Counted from the first letter of the stretch, positions 46,170 to 57,547 are shown. The stretch is DNA of 64,000 nt from Paenibacillus sp. FSL H7-0331 (GCF_001956045.1 NZ_MRTH01000025.1:1-64000), one strand, 5' to 3'. Notes: generated from the sequence alone by a model not told the origin. A program made the numbers and translations.

Positions 46170-47272
46170 AAATCGCAATTGTCCATGATTATCTTAACCA
46201 ATATGGAGGAGCGGAACGGGTTCTTGAATGCTTCCTGGATTTATTCCCAAATGCTCCTGTTTATACGATACTTAGTGATTTATCAAAAATGCCAGCAAGA
46301 TTTGGTCAGGTTGATATTCGTAATTCGTACATCCATTCAATTCCCTTTTCCAAAAAGCACTACAAGAAAATGCTGTCTTTATTTCCGACTGTTATTGAAC
46401 AATTCGACTTAAGGGAATATGACGTTATATTGAGCAGTTCAAGCGCCTTCGCCAAGGGAGTAATTACAAGCCCTAATCAAATTCATATCTGTTACTGCTA
46501 TACACCAATGAGATATGTTTGGGATCTGTATCATCAATACATTCAAGAAGACGTGAAAAACCCGATATTCCGTATGGTTCTTCCTTTTATCCTTCACAAA
46601 ATTCGGATGTGGGATTTAATAACTGCTCAGCGAGTCGACCATTTCATCGCAGATTCTAAAAGTATTTCTAGACGGATTGCCAAGTATTATGGTCGTGATT
46701 CTGACGTTATTTATCCGCCTGTCAGCTATGATAATTTCAAGCAAGCCGAGAACACAGAAGAATTCTTCTTAATTGTATCCAGAATGATTCCATATAAAAG
46801 AATAGACATTGCTATTGAGGCCTTCAATAAACTCAAAAAGCCGTTAGTTATTATTGGAGATGGTTATGACAGAAAACGCTTGGAGTCCTTGGCGGGAGAA
46901 ACCATTACATTTTTGGGACGGCAGCCCGATGAAGTGATTATAGAATATTACTCCAAGTGTAAAGGGTTCATTCTAGCGGGTGAAGAAGATTTTGGGATTA
47001 CACCATTAGAGGCACAATCGAGTGGAAGACCTGTTATTGCCTTTGGTACAGGCGGGGCGTTGGAAACTGTAGTTGATAATGTGACGGGAGTGTTTTTCAA
47101 CGAGCCGACAGCCGACAGTATTATAGAGGCTGTGCGTAAGTTTGAATCCATAGCTTTTGACTCTTCAGCTATTCGGAAGCATGCTCATGGATTTAATGAG
47201 AACCGTTTTAAAGAAGAAATCTTGAATTATATTAATACGGCGATTCAACAAAAGGAGCACTCTCATGAATAA
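46166..47272 (+). CDS. family 4 glycosyltransferase (WbaZ/mannosyltransferase-like)
   Basis: The 368-residue protein starts [20 protein letters not shown], has CYCYTPMRYVWD near residue 110, and the donor block FILAGEEDFGITPLEAQSSGRPVIAFG near 270. These motifs match the WbaZ/MtfB-like branch that often uses GDP-mannose or related GDP sugars. Coupled by overlaps to genes on both sides (4 and 8 bases), it belongs to the plus-strand operon. Confidence 0.92.
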   Translation: MKIAIVHDYLNQYGGAERVLECFLDLFPNAPVYTILSDLSKMPARFGQVDIRNSYIHSIPFSKKHYKKMLSLFPTVIEQFDLREYDVILSSSSAFAKGVITSPNQIHICYCYTPMRYVWDLYHQYIQEDVKNPIFRMVLPFILHKIRMWDLITAQRVDHFIADSKSISRRIAKYYGRDSDVIYPPVSYDNFKQAENTEEFFLIVSRMIPYKRIDIAIEAFNKLKKPLVIIGDGYDRKRLESLAGETITFLGRQPDEVIIEYYSKCKGFILAGEEDFGITPLEAQSSGRPVIAFGTGGALETVVDNVTGVFFNEPTADSIIEAVRKFESIAFDSSAIRKHAHGFNENRFKEEILNYINTAIQQKEHSHE

Positions 47273-49709
47273 AAAAGCTGTAGAGAATGAAGAAAAAAAA
47301 TCAATTCTGTTTTGGCTGCTTTCTGCTTTTGTTGTGTTTTTTTTATTTTGGGCACCTTTTCAAAAAGCATTATTTAATGGTAACACTTTTGATTTTGAAC
47401 GTTCTATTTATACCTCTTTAGTTTGGGGGTTCATTGTACTTATTATTGCGTCGTTATACTTATTCTATAACTGGAAGCTGAAAGATCATCGTGACATTCT
47501 TAGTTTACTCGTATGGCTGCTTCCATTAACTTACTTACTGTCCAGAATATCTGAGGCTTCACGTTACTATGCTACTAATTTGCTATACATTCAAATGTTA
47601 TATGCGATTTTCTTTATTCTCGGTATTTATTTGTGTAGAAGTAAGCTTGGCAATCAAATCATAACTTGTAGTTTAATGGGATCGGGATATGCGGTCGTAT
47701 GGTTCGGACTGATCAACTGGCTTGGCTACAAGGAATCGGCGGCAAAGATGATTAGCTGGTTCGTCAATTTTCCCGGTAAAATGGAGTATCAGGATGCTGT
47801 CATGTCCGCGGAAAACCAACTGCGGCTCACCTCTACTTTTCAATATGCGAACTCATATGCAGCTCTTCTTATTGCTTTGTTACTTAGTGCTGCTTATTTT
47901 ATCGTTTCGAGTAAGAAACCAGTTGTTATTATTATTAATGCCTTTATGTGCATACCTATAATCATTTCATTGTTCCTAACTTTATCACGCGGCGGACTTG
48001 TCATTCTGCCTATAGTTCTGCTGCTCATATTACCATTTATGAAAATATCCAAACAAATATTCATGTTTATTGTTCTTGGCGTTTCTTTCTTAGTATCGCT
48101 TCTCATTCTGGGCAAGATTACGGCAGTTGGCGAACAATTTTACTTACATCAAAACCTTGCAACGGCTGCAGGTGGATTGTGGATACTTATAGGTACTTCT
48201 GCAGGATGTGCTATTCTCATATGGTTATTCCAAAAATTTCTCTTTCCTTTAGTCGATACATTCACAGATAATAAGATAAAAATGAAGTTTGCAACCATTT
48301 TGTTGCCAGCAACTGCTTTAGTAATAGGAGCAATAGGCTTGTTACTGCTTTTTGGCAACACAGGTGCTACGAATCTTTTACCTGACTATATTAAACAACG
48401 TATCGAAAATATCAATTTTGCTCAGCACAGTGTTTTAGAAAGAAATTCTTTTAACAAGGATGCCCTGAAACTTTTTGAGGATTACCCGATTCTGGGTGCC
48501 GGTGGCGGTGCATGGGCAGCCCTATACGAAAAGTACCAAAGCTACCCTTATGTAAGCAGGCAGGCCCACAACTTTTTCATGCAGTATTTAGTGGAAACTG
48601 GAACCGTCGGTATTTTAGTACTTCTTGGGTTCCTTGCTTATATCTTTGGGCTGTACATTCGGTATCAAAGCAAGTTTTCGGAGCAAGGGCAGGACCGTCA
48701 CATTTTCTATATTGTCACAATATCTCTACTTATTCACAGTATAATCGACTTTGATCTTAGCTATGTATTTATAGGCATACTTGTATTCTTGAGTCTGGGT
48801 GCAATGATTTCTCAGATTTCTGTCATACCCAAGTTCAATTTCGTTAAAGAATCAACTCTTCCTTACATCAATAAAATTTATCCAGCAGCACTTTTGGTAT
48901 TATCGATCATTATGTTCTTTATATCTGCCCAAAATCTAAGCGCCAACAGCTCATTTCAAAATGCAGTAGCAGCTGGCAATAGCAATAAAACGATTAATGA
49001 TGTATTTGTTCCTTTAGACGAGGCACTACGTACTCACAGTAATCATCCGGATTATAGTCTTTACAAAATTGATATACTGTTTCAGTCTTATCAACAAACC
49101 AAAGATGAAAAAACTTATACTCTTTTAATCAGTCTTATAAATCAACTGAAAACAGATGAACCCCATAATCGTTACTTAATTGATCAAGAGATCAAAGCTT
49201 ATTTGATCAAGGAACAGTTTGCAAAAGCACAAGAAATCGCAAGCTCTCAAATTAATAATTATTCTTGGGATATCACCTTGTACGAAAAAACAATATCTCT
49301 TGATCTGACTCTATCTGAAAAAGCTAGAATAGATCGAAACGATGCTTTAAAAGTACAATACTGGAACCATTCTTTCGAAATCTACGCAAAAGTCTTAAGC
49401 AAGATGAAAGAGCTGGAAAATCTTCCGAAAGAGCAAGTTCAGGGGCGTCCTTTCAATGTTACCCGTAATATGGCATTAAGCCTTGGACAAATCGAGTTTA
49501 TTCGCGGGCAGTATGCATCGTCTGAAAGCTTCCTAAAAACATATACTAACGATCAGTTTGAGGATGCTGGTAATCGCGAGATAGCCAGATGGTACCTCGC
49601 CTCCTTACAAAAGCAAAACAAAACGGATCAACCACTATATGACAAGCTCATCGCCAAGGACCCAAAAGAACGTGATGAGATAAATAAGCTGGTCAACGCA
49701 ACTTTCTAG
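47265..49709 (+). CDS. WaaL/Wzy-type O-antigen ligase, candidate S-layer oligosaccharyltransferase
   Basis: The 814-residue protein has about twelve membrane helices in residues 1-560 and a large outer loop with the ligase signature: RNSFNKDALKLFEDYPILG followed by GAGGGAW and SRQAHNFFMQYLVETG. The last 250 residues are helical, TPR-like. This layout is that of WsaB/WsfB, the ligases thought to move the glycan onto S-layer proteins in Geobacillus and Paenibacillus alvei. The next gene encodes an SLH-domain protein, which fits. A polymerase function (Wzy) is the alternative. Confidence 0.88.
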   Translation: MNKKAVENEEKKSILFWLLSAFVVFFLFWAPFQKALFNGNTFDFERSIYTSLVWGFIVLIIASLYLFYNWKLKDHRDILSLLVWLLPLTYLLSRISEASRYYATNLLYIQMLYAIFFILGIYLCRSKLGNQIITCSLMGSGYAVVWFGLINWLGYKESAAKMISWFVNFPGKMEYQDAVMSAENQLRLTSTFQYANSYAALLIALLLSAAYFIVSSKKPVVIIINAFMCIPIIISLFLTLSRGGLVILPIVLLLILPFMKISKQIFMFIVLGVSFLVSLLILGKITAVGEQFYLHQNLATAAGGLWILIGTSAGCAILIWLFQKFLFPLVDTFTDNKIKMKFATILLPATALVIGAIGLLLLFGNTGATNLLPDYIKQRIENINFAQHSVLERNSFNKDALKLFEDYPILGAGGGAWAALYEKYQSYPYVSRQAHNFFMQYLVETGTVGILVLLGFLAYIFGLYIRYQSKFSEQGQDRHIFYIVTISLLIHSIIDFDLSYVFIGILVFLSLGAMISQISVIPKFNFVKESTLPYINKIYPAALLVLSIIMFFISAQNLSANSSFQNAVAAGNSNKTINDVFVPLDEALRTHSNHPDYSLYKIDILFQSYQQTKDEKTYTLLISLINQLKTDEPHNRYLIDQEIKAYLIKEQFAKAQEIASSQINNYSWDITLYEKTISLDLTLSEKARIDRNDALKVQYWNHSFEIYAKVLSKMKELENLPKEQVQGRPFNVTRNMALSLGQIEFIRGQYASSESFLKTYTNDQFEDAGNREIARWYLASLQKQNKTDQPLYDKLIAKDPKERDEINKLVNATF

Positions 49710-49830
49710 CGGCAATTACGTCCTATTATTTGGAAGCAATGTTTTTTAACAAAATACTACCATAGCTTGCTATTAGATGGTAAGATGTAGATTGTATTTT
49801 CAATAATACATTCAGTATTATTATTCTGAT

Positions 49831-49858
49831 TTAACAAAGGCACCAGCCTTGTTATAAT
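49831..49858 (+). promoter_or_regulatory. sigma-A type promoter of the SLH protein gene
   Basis: TTAACA (49831-49836) and a perfect TATAAT (49853-49858) are separated by 16 bases. They stand about 30 and 90 bases before the two possible translation starts of the SLH protein, a good position for a transcription start. Confidence 0.6.
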
Positions 49859-49947
49859 ACAGTCTTCGCTGGAAGGGAGGTGAATCGAGAATGGCGAATT
49901 TGAATTTGCAAGACCTTACAAACAGAGGAACAAATAGGAGGAATACT

Positions 49948-51534
49948 GTGTTAAATCGTACTTTCGTTAAAAAAATATCTGCAATGCTTTCTTTAATGCT
50001 TATTATTGCAATCATGGTTCCAGTATTAGCTTTCGCAGCAACCGCAGGTTTTTCAACTGCTAAATATGAATACGGAAATGTTACAGGTTCTGTATATTCC
50101 GATGTTTATGCAGTCGGTGCTGGAGATTCAGTGTATGTTTATGTATATAGCGGTGGTAGTATTGTTACTACAACAACAGCTACATACAGCACTTACACCG
50201 ATGGCAAATACTACTATAACTTTAATGCGTCTGCCGTTGGATACAATACTCTAGATCTAGTTACAAAAGTTACTTACAACAATACTGTATCTGATCTTGC
50301 TTCTCTAACGGTTAACAGAGTTAACACTGGCACCACCACTGGCGGTGGCGGTGGCGGCGGAGGTGGCGGTTCCAGCATAAGCAACGGTGCAATTTCCGTT
50401 TCCAGTGATGGTTTCGTTGACCCTAATACTTTATCTACTGCTTTAACTGCTGGTGACATTACATTGAAGCTTTCCGGTACTGTTGCTTTGCTTCCTGCTT
50501 CTGCTCTGGTAGGAAATGGTTCCAAAACAATTACAGTTACTAATGACTTCGGTACTTATGTATTGCCGGTTTCCGTTTTCAAATTGGAAGCTCTGGCAAA
50601 AGCATTGAATATTGAAGTTAAAGATTTGAAAATTAAAGTTACGATTGCAAAAGCTGATTCCACTACATCTGATGCTGTTAAAGCAGCTGCAACTGCAGTA
50701 GGCGGAACTCAATTGGCTGATGCTGTTGACTTTAATGTTGTTGGTATTGACAAAGACGGTAAAACAACATCGGTTGACTTCGGTAAAACTTATGTTTCCC
50801 GTTCAGTTAATGTTTCCAAAGCTGTTGATGCTTCCAAAACAACTGGTGTTCTGTACAACGAAACAACGAAGAAAGTAAGCTTTGTTCCAGCTACTTTCAC
50901 AACTGTTGATGGTAAAAACGTGGCTAACATCAAACGTAATGGTAACAGTATCTATACTGTTGTTGAATCCAACAAAAGCTTCGCTGATGTTGCTTCCCAT
51001 TGGTCCAAAACCGATGTTGAGCTTCTTGCTAACAAGCTTGTAGTAGAAGGCTCCACAGATACAACTTTCGAACCAGAACGCAACATCACTCGTGCTGAAT
51101 TTGCAGCATTGGCAGTTCGTTCCCTTGGTTTAACTTCTGCTGCACCTGCTAGCACATTCAGCGACGTTAAGTCTGATGCTTGGTATGCAAGCTCCGTAGC
51201 AACAGCTACTTATGCAGGCATTATCAATGGTTACGAAGACAACACATTCCGTCCTGATGCTCAAATCACTCGTGAAGAGTTGGCTGCTATCGTGATTCGT
51301 GCGATGGACTATGCTAGCATCAGCACTAATGTAACAGATCCACAATCCGTATTGAGCAAGTTCAAAGATTCCAACAAAATCGTATGGGCTCAAAAAGAAA
51401 TCGCTGCTGCAGTAAACGCTGGTATTATCAATGGTTTGACTGATGATACAATCGGTTCCGCAAGCAAAGCTACTCGTGCACAATCTGCAACGATGTTGAA
51501 GCGTTTCTTGAGTACAGCTAACTTCATTAACTAG
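49948..51534 (+). CDS. SLH-domain surface protein
   Basis: From GTG at 49948 the protein has 528 residues: a Sec signal peptide (TFVKKISAMLSLMLIIAIM ending AFAA), a Thr/Tyr-rich N-terminal part, a run of ten glycines near residue 140, a middle beta-rich region and three C-terminal SLH domains (FADVASHWSKTD..., FSDVKSDAWYASS..., FKDSNKIVWAQKE...). SLH domains bind pyruvylated wall polymers, so it is held at the cell surface. AGGAGG is six bases before the GTG. An in-frame ATG at 49891 with its own GGGAGGTGA would add 19 residues. It follows the glycan ligase gene and is its likely acceptor; glycosylation is inferred. Confidence 0.92.
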   Translation: MLNRTFVKKISAMLSLMLIIAIMVPVLAFAATAGFSTAKYEYGNVTGSVYSDVYAVGAGDSVYVYVYSGGSIVTTTTATYSTYTDGKYYYNFNASAVGYNTLDLVTKVTYNNTVSDLASLTVNRVNTGTTTGGGGGGGGGGSSISNGAISVSSDGFVDPNTLSTALTAGDITLKLSGTVALLPASALVGNGSKTITVTNDFGTYVLPVSVFKLEALAKALNIEVKDLKIKVTIAKADSTTSDAVKAAATAVGGTQLADAVDFNVVGIDKDGKTTSVDFGKTYVSRSVNVSKAVDASKTTGVLYNETTKKVSFVPATFTTVDGKNVANIKRNGNSIYTVVESNKSFADVASHWSKTDVELLANKLVVEGSTDTTFEPERNITRAEFAALAVRSLGLTSAAPASTFSDVKSDAWYASSVATATYAGIINGYEDNTFRPDAQITREELAAIVIRAMDYASISTNVTDPQSVLSKFKDSNKIVWAQKEIAAAVNAGIINGLTDDTIGSASKATRAQSATMLKRFLSTANFIN

Positions 51535-51548
51535 TTTTAATCAAATGG

Positions 51549-51578
51549 GACTCGATACTTCGGTATCGGGTCTTTTTT
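51549..51578 (+). terminator. strong terminator after the SLH protein gene
   Basis: GACTCGATAC and GTATCGGGTC pair around the stable TTCG loop and are followed by TTTTTT. It lies 15 bases after the stop codon. Confidence 0.92.
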
Positions 51579-51740
51579 GTATGCTTAAGATAAACTCTTG
51601 ATAGACCCTTGCCCAATCAGTCTAAGGCTTCGGGTCACATTCATAGCCCGCCATCTATCATTTAATTAAATTTTATAAAAGTATTTTTCCTCCTATAGTA
51701 TGCTATCATAAAGATAGAAGTTTTATTGGGGAGGATTCTG

Positions 51741-53453
51741 ATGTTAGAACATGCCAATGTCAAAAATAGCGCTGTAAAAAAAACCTCAACGGATCAAATT
51801 TCACCTATTCAGCAGCAACCCAGCATAATGACATCAACACAAGGTAGCCCCGTTACTAATCGAGCTTTAGGATTTTCCAATGAAAACATGATACATATGC
51901 AGCGAACTGTAGGAAATCAGGCAATTCAGCGAATGTTTTCATCTTCACATCGTACAGGCAGTTCGGCCATTCAACGTGAAGTCACTGCTGAAGCACCCGA
52001 AACAGTTGCTGCGCCTGCCGTCGAAGTTGCAGCCAGTAATCCAATCGCAGCTCCAGCCACCGATGTCCCTGCCGAAGCAGCTCCGGTTGCTGGCTTGTCA
52101 GCAGGTGCACCCGTTATGGCTGCACCTCCTCAGCAAGCACGTCCTGCGCCTACCAAGGATTTAAAAAAATATCACAACTATAATGTAGTATTTGAATGGT
52201 TTAAGGGACGTGCGGAAAAAGAAAAGAAGGCGGGATTATTCGGATATTTTGATGATTTGACTACCGGAGAAAAAATGTCTGCCATCAAAGCCATGTGTGG
52301 TAATGATCGTACTCCAACTATTGATAAGGCAAAAAAGACGATGCTCACAGGCGTCTTCACCAAGACGGTGGACTGGGACCGATTCTCAGAGATTAGTCGT
52401 GAAGCCAAGGCCAAGAACATTACTAACTACAATGCTGATCAGGCACGAGACTATGCGGGCTATACGGCAATCGTAACCTCAGCGGCTACGAGCGGGGTAT
52501 CCGGTACGGCCACTATAAGCAATACGCTCGGGGCCGGTGGCGCCCTTTCGGTTGCCAATGCAGTTGCACCGGCAGCAGGCGTACTGAGCGGAGTGGCTTC
52601 CGTATCGCAAATATATAATGCATCTGAAAACTATGATTCAAGCTTGTCTACTGCTGGTAAAGCACAAATACTAGGATCAGAGGCTTCAGGTGGAGCAGCT
52701 GATTTAACCCGTTTCACTGCGGGTACGGTTAATGGTGTCAGAACCTTCGGAGGAATGGCTGCCAGCGGTGCGGCTACTGCTGCCGCAGGTGCGGCAGGAG
52801 TTGTTGGAGGCGCGGCTTACCTGGCTGGTGGAGTAGCCGGCTACGTAGAAAGCAGCAGAAACCAGAAGAAGCTGGCGGAGCTAGAAAAAGGCTTTAGCGC
52901 CAAGGGAAGCACGAGTGAAACCGAGCAAGCTAAACTACATCAGAGGGATTTAGGTCTGGCTGCTAATCTGGGGGGATCCACCCAAGCTATTAACAAATCC
53001 AAAAGCGCCACAACTGCCGCCAAAGGAGCGCTGATGATCGCAGGAGGCGCTGTGATGATCGCAGCTGCTTTGTCTCCAGTCGGTCCTATCCTGCTCGCAG
53101 CAGCTGCTATTCTCGGTGGAATCGGCGCCATCGTCAAATTTTACAAAAAATCCAAACGGAAGGAAACCTTTGTCGACAAAGCCCTGAACATTGATAAAGA
53201 AATGACCAAGCCGGAGAATGTAGGACTTAGTCGCGAAAAAGTACGTCAAGGTGTACTAGAGGCACACGGCTTCAACAACGTAGGACAATGCTATAACCAA
53301 CTTGTAACCGATCTCGCCTCTATGCTCTATGAAGGTGGGGTTGCCGGTCAGGATGAAGAGGCCAAATCTGTTATTGAAGGTATAGGGCTTGAGGTCAACC
53401 GACTTAAGAAAAAACCAGGCAAAGATTTGATAGCCAAAAAACTGCATACTTAA
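51741..53453 (+). CDS. putative eCIS-type cargo or toxin with Ala/Gly-rich membrane-active region
   Basis: The 570-residue protein has no Sec signal. Residues 54-66 read QRTVGNQAIQRMF, like the short motif found near the N-terminus of many proteins linked to extracellular contractile injection systems and DUF4157 proteins. Then comes a Pro/Ala-rich spacer (about 85-140), a charged helical part (140-240), a long Ala/Gly/Ser-rich region with two hydrophobic stretches (about 340-375 and 430-470), and a lysine-rich helical tail. The body resembles membrane-inserting effectors. The ATG has GGGGAGG before it. No injection-system structural genes lie in the window, so the assignment is by motif only. 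Confidence 0.6.
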   Translation: MLEHANVKNSAVKKTSTDQISPIQQQPSIMTSTQGSPVTNRALGFSNENMIHMQRTVGNQAIQRMFSSSHRTGSSAIQREVTAEAPETVAAPAVEVAASNPIAAPATDVPAEAAPVAGLSAGAPVMAAPPQQARPAPTKDLKKYHNYNVVFEWFKGRAEKEKKAGLFGYFDDLTTGEKMSAIKAMCGNDRTPTIDKAKKTMLTGVFTKTVDWDRFSEISREAKAKNITNYNADQARDYAGYTAIVTSAATSGVSGTATISNTLGAGGALSVANAVAPAAGVLSGVASVSQIYNASENYDSSLSTAGKAQILGSEASGGAADLTRFTAGTVNGVRTFGGMAASGAATAAAGAAGVVGGAAYLAGGVAGYVESSRNQKKLAELEKGFSAKGSTSETEQAKLHQRDLGLAANLGGSTQAINKSKSATTAAKGALMIAGGAVMIAAALSPVGPILLAAAAILGGIGAIVKFYKKSKRKETFVDKALNIDKEMTKPENVGLSREKVRQGVLEAHGFNNVGQCYNQLVTDLASMLYEGGVAGQDEEAKSVIEGIGLEVNRLKKKPGKDLIAKKLHT

Positions 53454-53525
53454 TTCACTTAACCCATTTGAGACAATCGCTTGTTTGCTCTTTCAAAGAC
53501 AAGCCTATGTATGGAGGTAATACTT

Positions 53526-54035
53526 ATGGCAGCTGCTACTGATTTTACAGATTCGTTTCTCCGCCAATTCCAACAATACTATATAAAGCTCGACGTTCAT
53601 AACCACTGGGCTGAACCTTCAAATGAATCGCCATATCCATCTTTGATCTTGCGTTTTGATGAAATCGGCGAACGCTTCACGATTGTTGATCTGGAACTAT
53701 GCTTCCTGCCAGGGATGGAATCGTTCACCGAAGAGGGAGTTGCCATATTACAAACATTTGCTGTACTAAGAAACAACGTCCCTCCCTCAACCTATACCAA
53801 ACTGCTTGCAGAAACAGCGAAAATTAATATCCAGCTGCCCCTTGGTGGATTTGGCCTTTTTACAGATACGGGTGTTCTTTATTTTAAACACAATACGATC
53901 CTGCAGCGCGACTGGCTTAGCAGCTCGCAAGCCATAGAGCATTTGGACCGCCAAAATGCGCTTGTTCTTCATCAGCTCTACTTATTCACTGATCAGCTGC
54001 TGAATATTTCCGAGGGGCATGAAGGCGGCCAATAA
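53526..54035 (+). CDS. small hypothetical protein, possible chaperone or partner of the preceding product
   Basis: The 169-residue protein has no signal or membrane segment and an alternating beta-strand/helix pattern (YPSLILRFDEIGERFTIVDLELCFLP). It is roughly the size and style of secretion chaperones of the CesT/YbjN kind, but I see no diagnostic motif. GGAGG eight bases before ATG at 53526 fixes the start. It follows the putative cargo gene by 72 bases with no terminator between, so the two are probably cotranscribed and may act together. A terminator follows it. Confidence 0.6.
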   Translation: MAAATDFTDSFLRQFQQYYIKLDVHNHWAEPSNESPYPSLILRFDEIGERFTIVDLELCFLPGMESFTEEGVAILQTFAVLRNNVPPSTYTKLLAETAKINIQLPLGGFGLFTDTGVLYFKHNTILQRDWLSSSQAIEHLDRQNALVLHQLYLFTDQLLNISEGHEGGQ

Positions 54036-54144
54036 AATCCACCTGCAAAGGCGTATAGTCCGTTTCTCCAAAATAGTCCACTTTCTCCACTCGGGCAGTG
54101 TGTTTCTTTTGTTCAACTTATATATGTAAGAAACTCAGCAAGGC

Positions 54145-54197
54145 AGAAAACAAGCATCTTCCATCACTGCTCCATGTGGTGGTGAAGCTTGTTTTCT
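54145..54197. terminator. long bidirectional terminator
   Basis: AGAAAACAAGC and GCTTGTTTTCT pair perfectly over 11 bases with a 31-base loop that can itself pair partly (CCATCACTGC/GTGGTGG). It lies between the convergent partner-protein and SDR genes. Confidence 0.8.
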
Positions 54198-54225
54198 TGT
54201 CGTTCTATCAGCTTCCAGGCTCCGC

Positions 54226-54993
54226 TTATTGAACTGTGGTGCCTCCATCCACTTGAATGATTTGTCCAGTAATCTGGGTAGCATGATCACTTGCCAGAAA
54301 CACGACAGCTGCCGCTGTATCTTCACCCGTTTGCAGACGTCCAAGTGGTAATGTTTTGCCTTTTTCAATTAGCCAGTCCAGATTATTCCCATTCAAAGCC
54401 TGTACCTCAATTTCGCGCTCTGTCGCCACCCATCCCGGATTGATGGCATTGACCCGAATCCGGTCACTGGATAAGGATCGAGCCAAATTACGGGTTAATG
54501 TCGAGATCGCTCCTTTGGAAACCGAATAGGCGAACAGCTCAGGTGATCCGACTGCTGCATGACTTGAACTCATATTAATGATCGCGCCGCCCCCACGCTT
54601 CTTCAACCAAGGTGCTGCCGCCTGGCACATCAAAAAGACTCCCTTTACATTGATCGACATCACCCGGTCCCACAGCTCTTCGGTCGTATCGGGCATCATA
54701 CTACGTGGATAAATGCCTGCATTATTGACGAGAATATCTAAACCACCAAAATGCTCGTCAGCTTTGCTAGCGATTCGCTGTGCATCCTCTGACAACGTAA
54801 CATCACCCTGAACGAATATGACGTTTAATCCTTCCTCAATCAGCGCCTTGGCTGCCTCCTCTCCTTGATGGCTCATATCAGCGATGATGACGCTTGCACC
54901 CGCACGCGCCAAGCCCTTAACGATACTGTATCCGATGCCGCTAGCACCTCCGGTAACAATGGCTGCTTTATTTTCCAATGGTAAATACATCAT
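54226..54993 (-). CDS. short-chain dehydrogenase/reductase
   Basis: The 255-residue classical SDR has the cofactor motif VTGGASGIGYSI near residue 15, NNAGIYPRS near 90, the catalytic Ser in NMSSSHAAVG, and YSVSKGAIS with catalytic Tyr and Lys near 155-159. An aspartate in IIADMSHQG suggests NAD(H) preference. The substrate cannot be read from sequence; it resembles 3-oxoacyl-ACP reductase-like or sugar alcohol dehydrogenases. It is a single gene between two terminators. Confidence 0.93.
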   Translation of the reverse strand: MMYLPLENKAAIVTGGASGIGYSIVKGLARAGASVIIADMSHQGEEAAKALIEEGLNVIFVQGDVTLSEDAQRIASKADEHFGGLDILVNNAGIYPRSMMPDTTEELWDRVMSINVKGVFLMCQAAAPWLKKRGGGAIINMSSSHAAVGSPELFAYSVSKGAISTLTRNLARSLSSDRIRVNAINPGWVATEREIEVQALNGNNLDWLIEKGKTLPLGRLQTGEDTAAAVVFLASDHATQITGQIIQVDGGTTVQ

Positions 54994-55102
54994 AATCCAA
55001 TCATCCTTCCGTATTTTTGCTGATGCATCTGGTGATGCGTCCTAACATCAGTCTAGCACCAAATGATCCGAATTGGGAATCAGAATCGTAGAACTAAAAA
55101 AA

Positions 55103-55137
55103 GACCTTTCACAAGTTCATTGAACTCATAAAAGGTC
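55103..55137 (-). terminator. terminator of the groES-groEL operon
   Basis: On the minus strand GACCTTT and AAAGGTC form a stem with an inner GAGTTCA/TGAACTT stem, followed by seven T residues (55096-55102). A further inverted repeat CTGCAGCC/GGCTGCAG lies closer to the groEL stop. Confidence 0.85.
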
Positions 55138-55219
55138 TCTTTTGGGATATGGATGCTGCAGCCCGGATATCTCTGTAAAAGAATCTCAGGCTGCAGTGTA
55201 ATAGCAGTCAGTGCGCTTC

Positions 55220-56902
<1,683 letters not shown>

Positions 56903-57033
56903 TTATCTTCACAAGAAACATCAGATACCTTCTGCTGGACTGATCCTGAATGTATGCTGATGCTATAAGTAAAAGCCGGCTAAATTCGCATTAGCAGCTG
57001 GTGATAGTCTATAAGTATAGGATCTTCTGTTAA

Positions 57034-57315
57034 CTACTCGATAACGGCAAGAATGTCGCTTTCGCGCAATATAAGAAGCTCGCGTCCTTCAAATTTCACT
57101 TCAGTACCTGCATATTTCGAGAAAATGATGCGGTCGCCTTCTTTAACTTCAAGCGCAACACGCTCTCCATCTTTCAGTACGCCACTGCCTACCGCTACAA
57201 CTTGACCTTCTTGCGGTTTTTCCTTAGCAGTTTCAGGCAAGAAGATTCCACTTGCTGTTGTTTCCTCTTTAGCAATGGCTTCAATAATTACGCGATCACC
57301 TAACGGTTTGATCAT
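57034..57315 (-). CDS. groES: co-chaperonin GroES
   Basis: The 93-residue protein has the family start [23 protein letters not shown] (mobile loop) and the ends [20 protein letters not shown] and [12 protein letters not shown]. It caps the GroEL ring. GGAGGA lies just before the ATG. It is the first gene of the CIRCE-controlled operon. Confidence 0.99.
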   Translation of the reverse strand: MIKPLGDRVIIEAIAKEETTASGIFLPETAKEKPQEGQVVAVGSGVLKDGERVALEVKEGDRIIFSKYAGTEVKFEGRELLILRESDILAVIE

Positions 57316-57363
57316 GAGAAAATGTCCTCCTTTGAAATATGGTTCTGAATTTTTAGGTTACTG

Positions 57364-57390
57364 TTAGCACTCGAATATGTTTAGTGCTAA
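57364..57390 (-). promoter_or_regulatory. CIRCE operator (HrcA-binding site)
   Basis: TTAGCACTC, nine bases, then TAGTGCTAA: this matches the CIRCE inverted repeat TTAGCACTC-N9-GAGTGCTAA except for one base in the right arm. It lies between the promoter and groES, as expected for HrcA repression. Confidence 0.95.
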
Positions 57391-57401
57391 CAACACTTAT
57401 T

Positions 57402-57430
57402 ATGATAATCAGTTTCGTAACATTTTGCAA
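57402..57430 (-). promoter_or_regulatory. sigma-A promoter of groES-groEL
   Basis: On the minus strand TTGCAA (57425-57430) and TATCAT (57402-57407) are separated by exactly 17 bases, directly upstream of the CIRCE element. Confidence 0.75.
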
Positions 57431-57510
57431 GTTTTTTTAAATAATTTACACAACTTCATCATTGTATCCATTGAAATTGTTATTATACAACCGGCCTATT
57501 AAAGAAAAAA

Positions 57511-57545
57511 CCACATTTGCAGCTCCAATCCGGCTGTAAATGCGG
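57511..57545 (-). terminator. terminator of the tat operon
   Basis: CCACATTTGCAGC and GGCTGTAAATGCGG pair over about 13 bases with a short loop. On the minus strand a TTTTTTC run follows. It lies three bases after the tatC stop. Confidence 0.88.
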
Positions 57546-57547
57546 TA

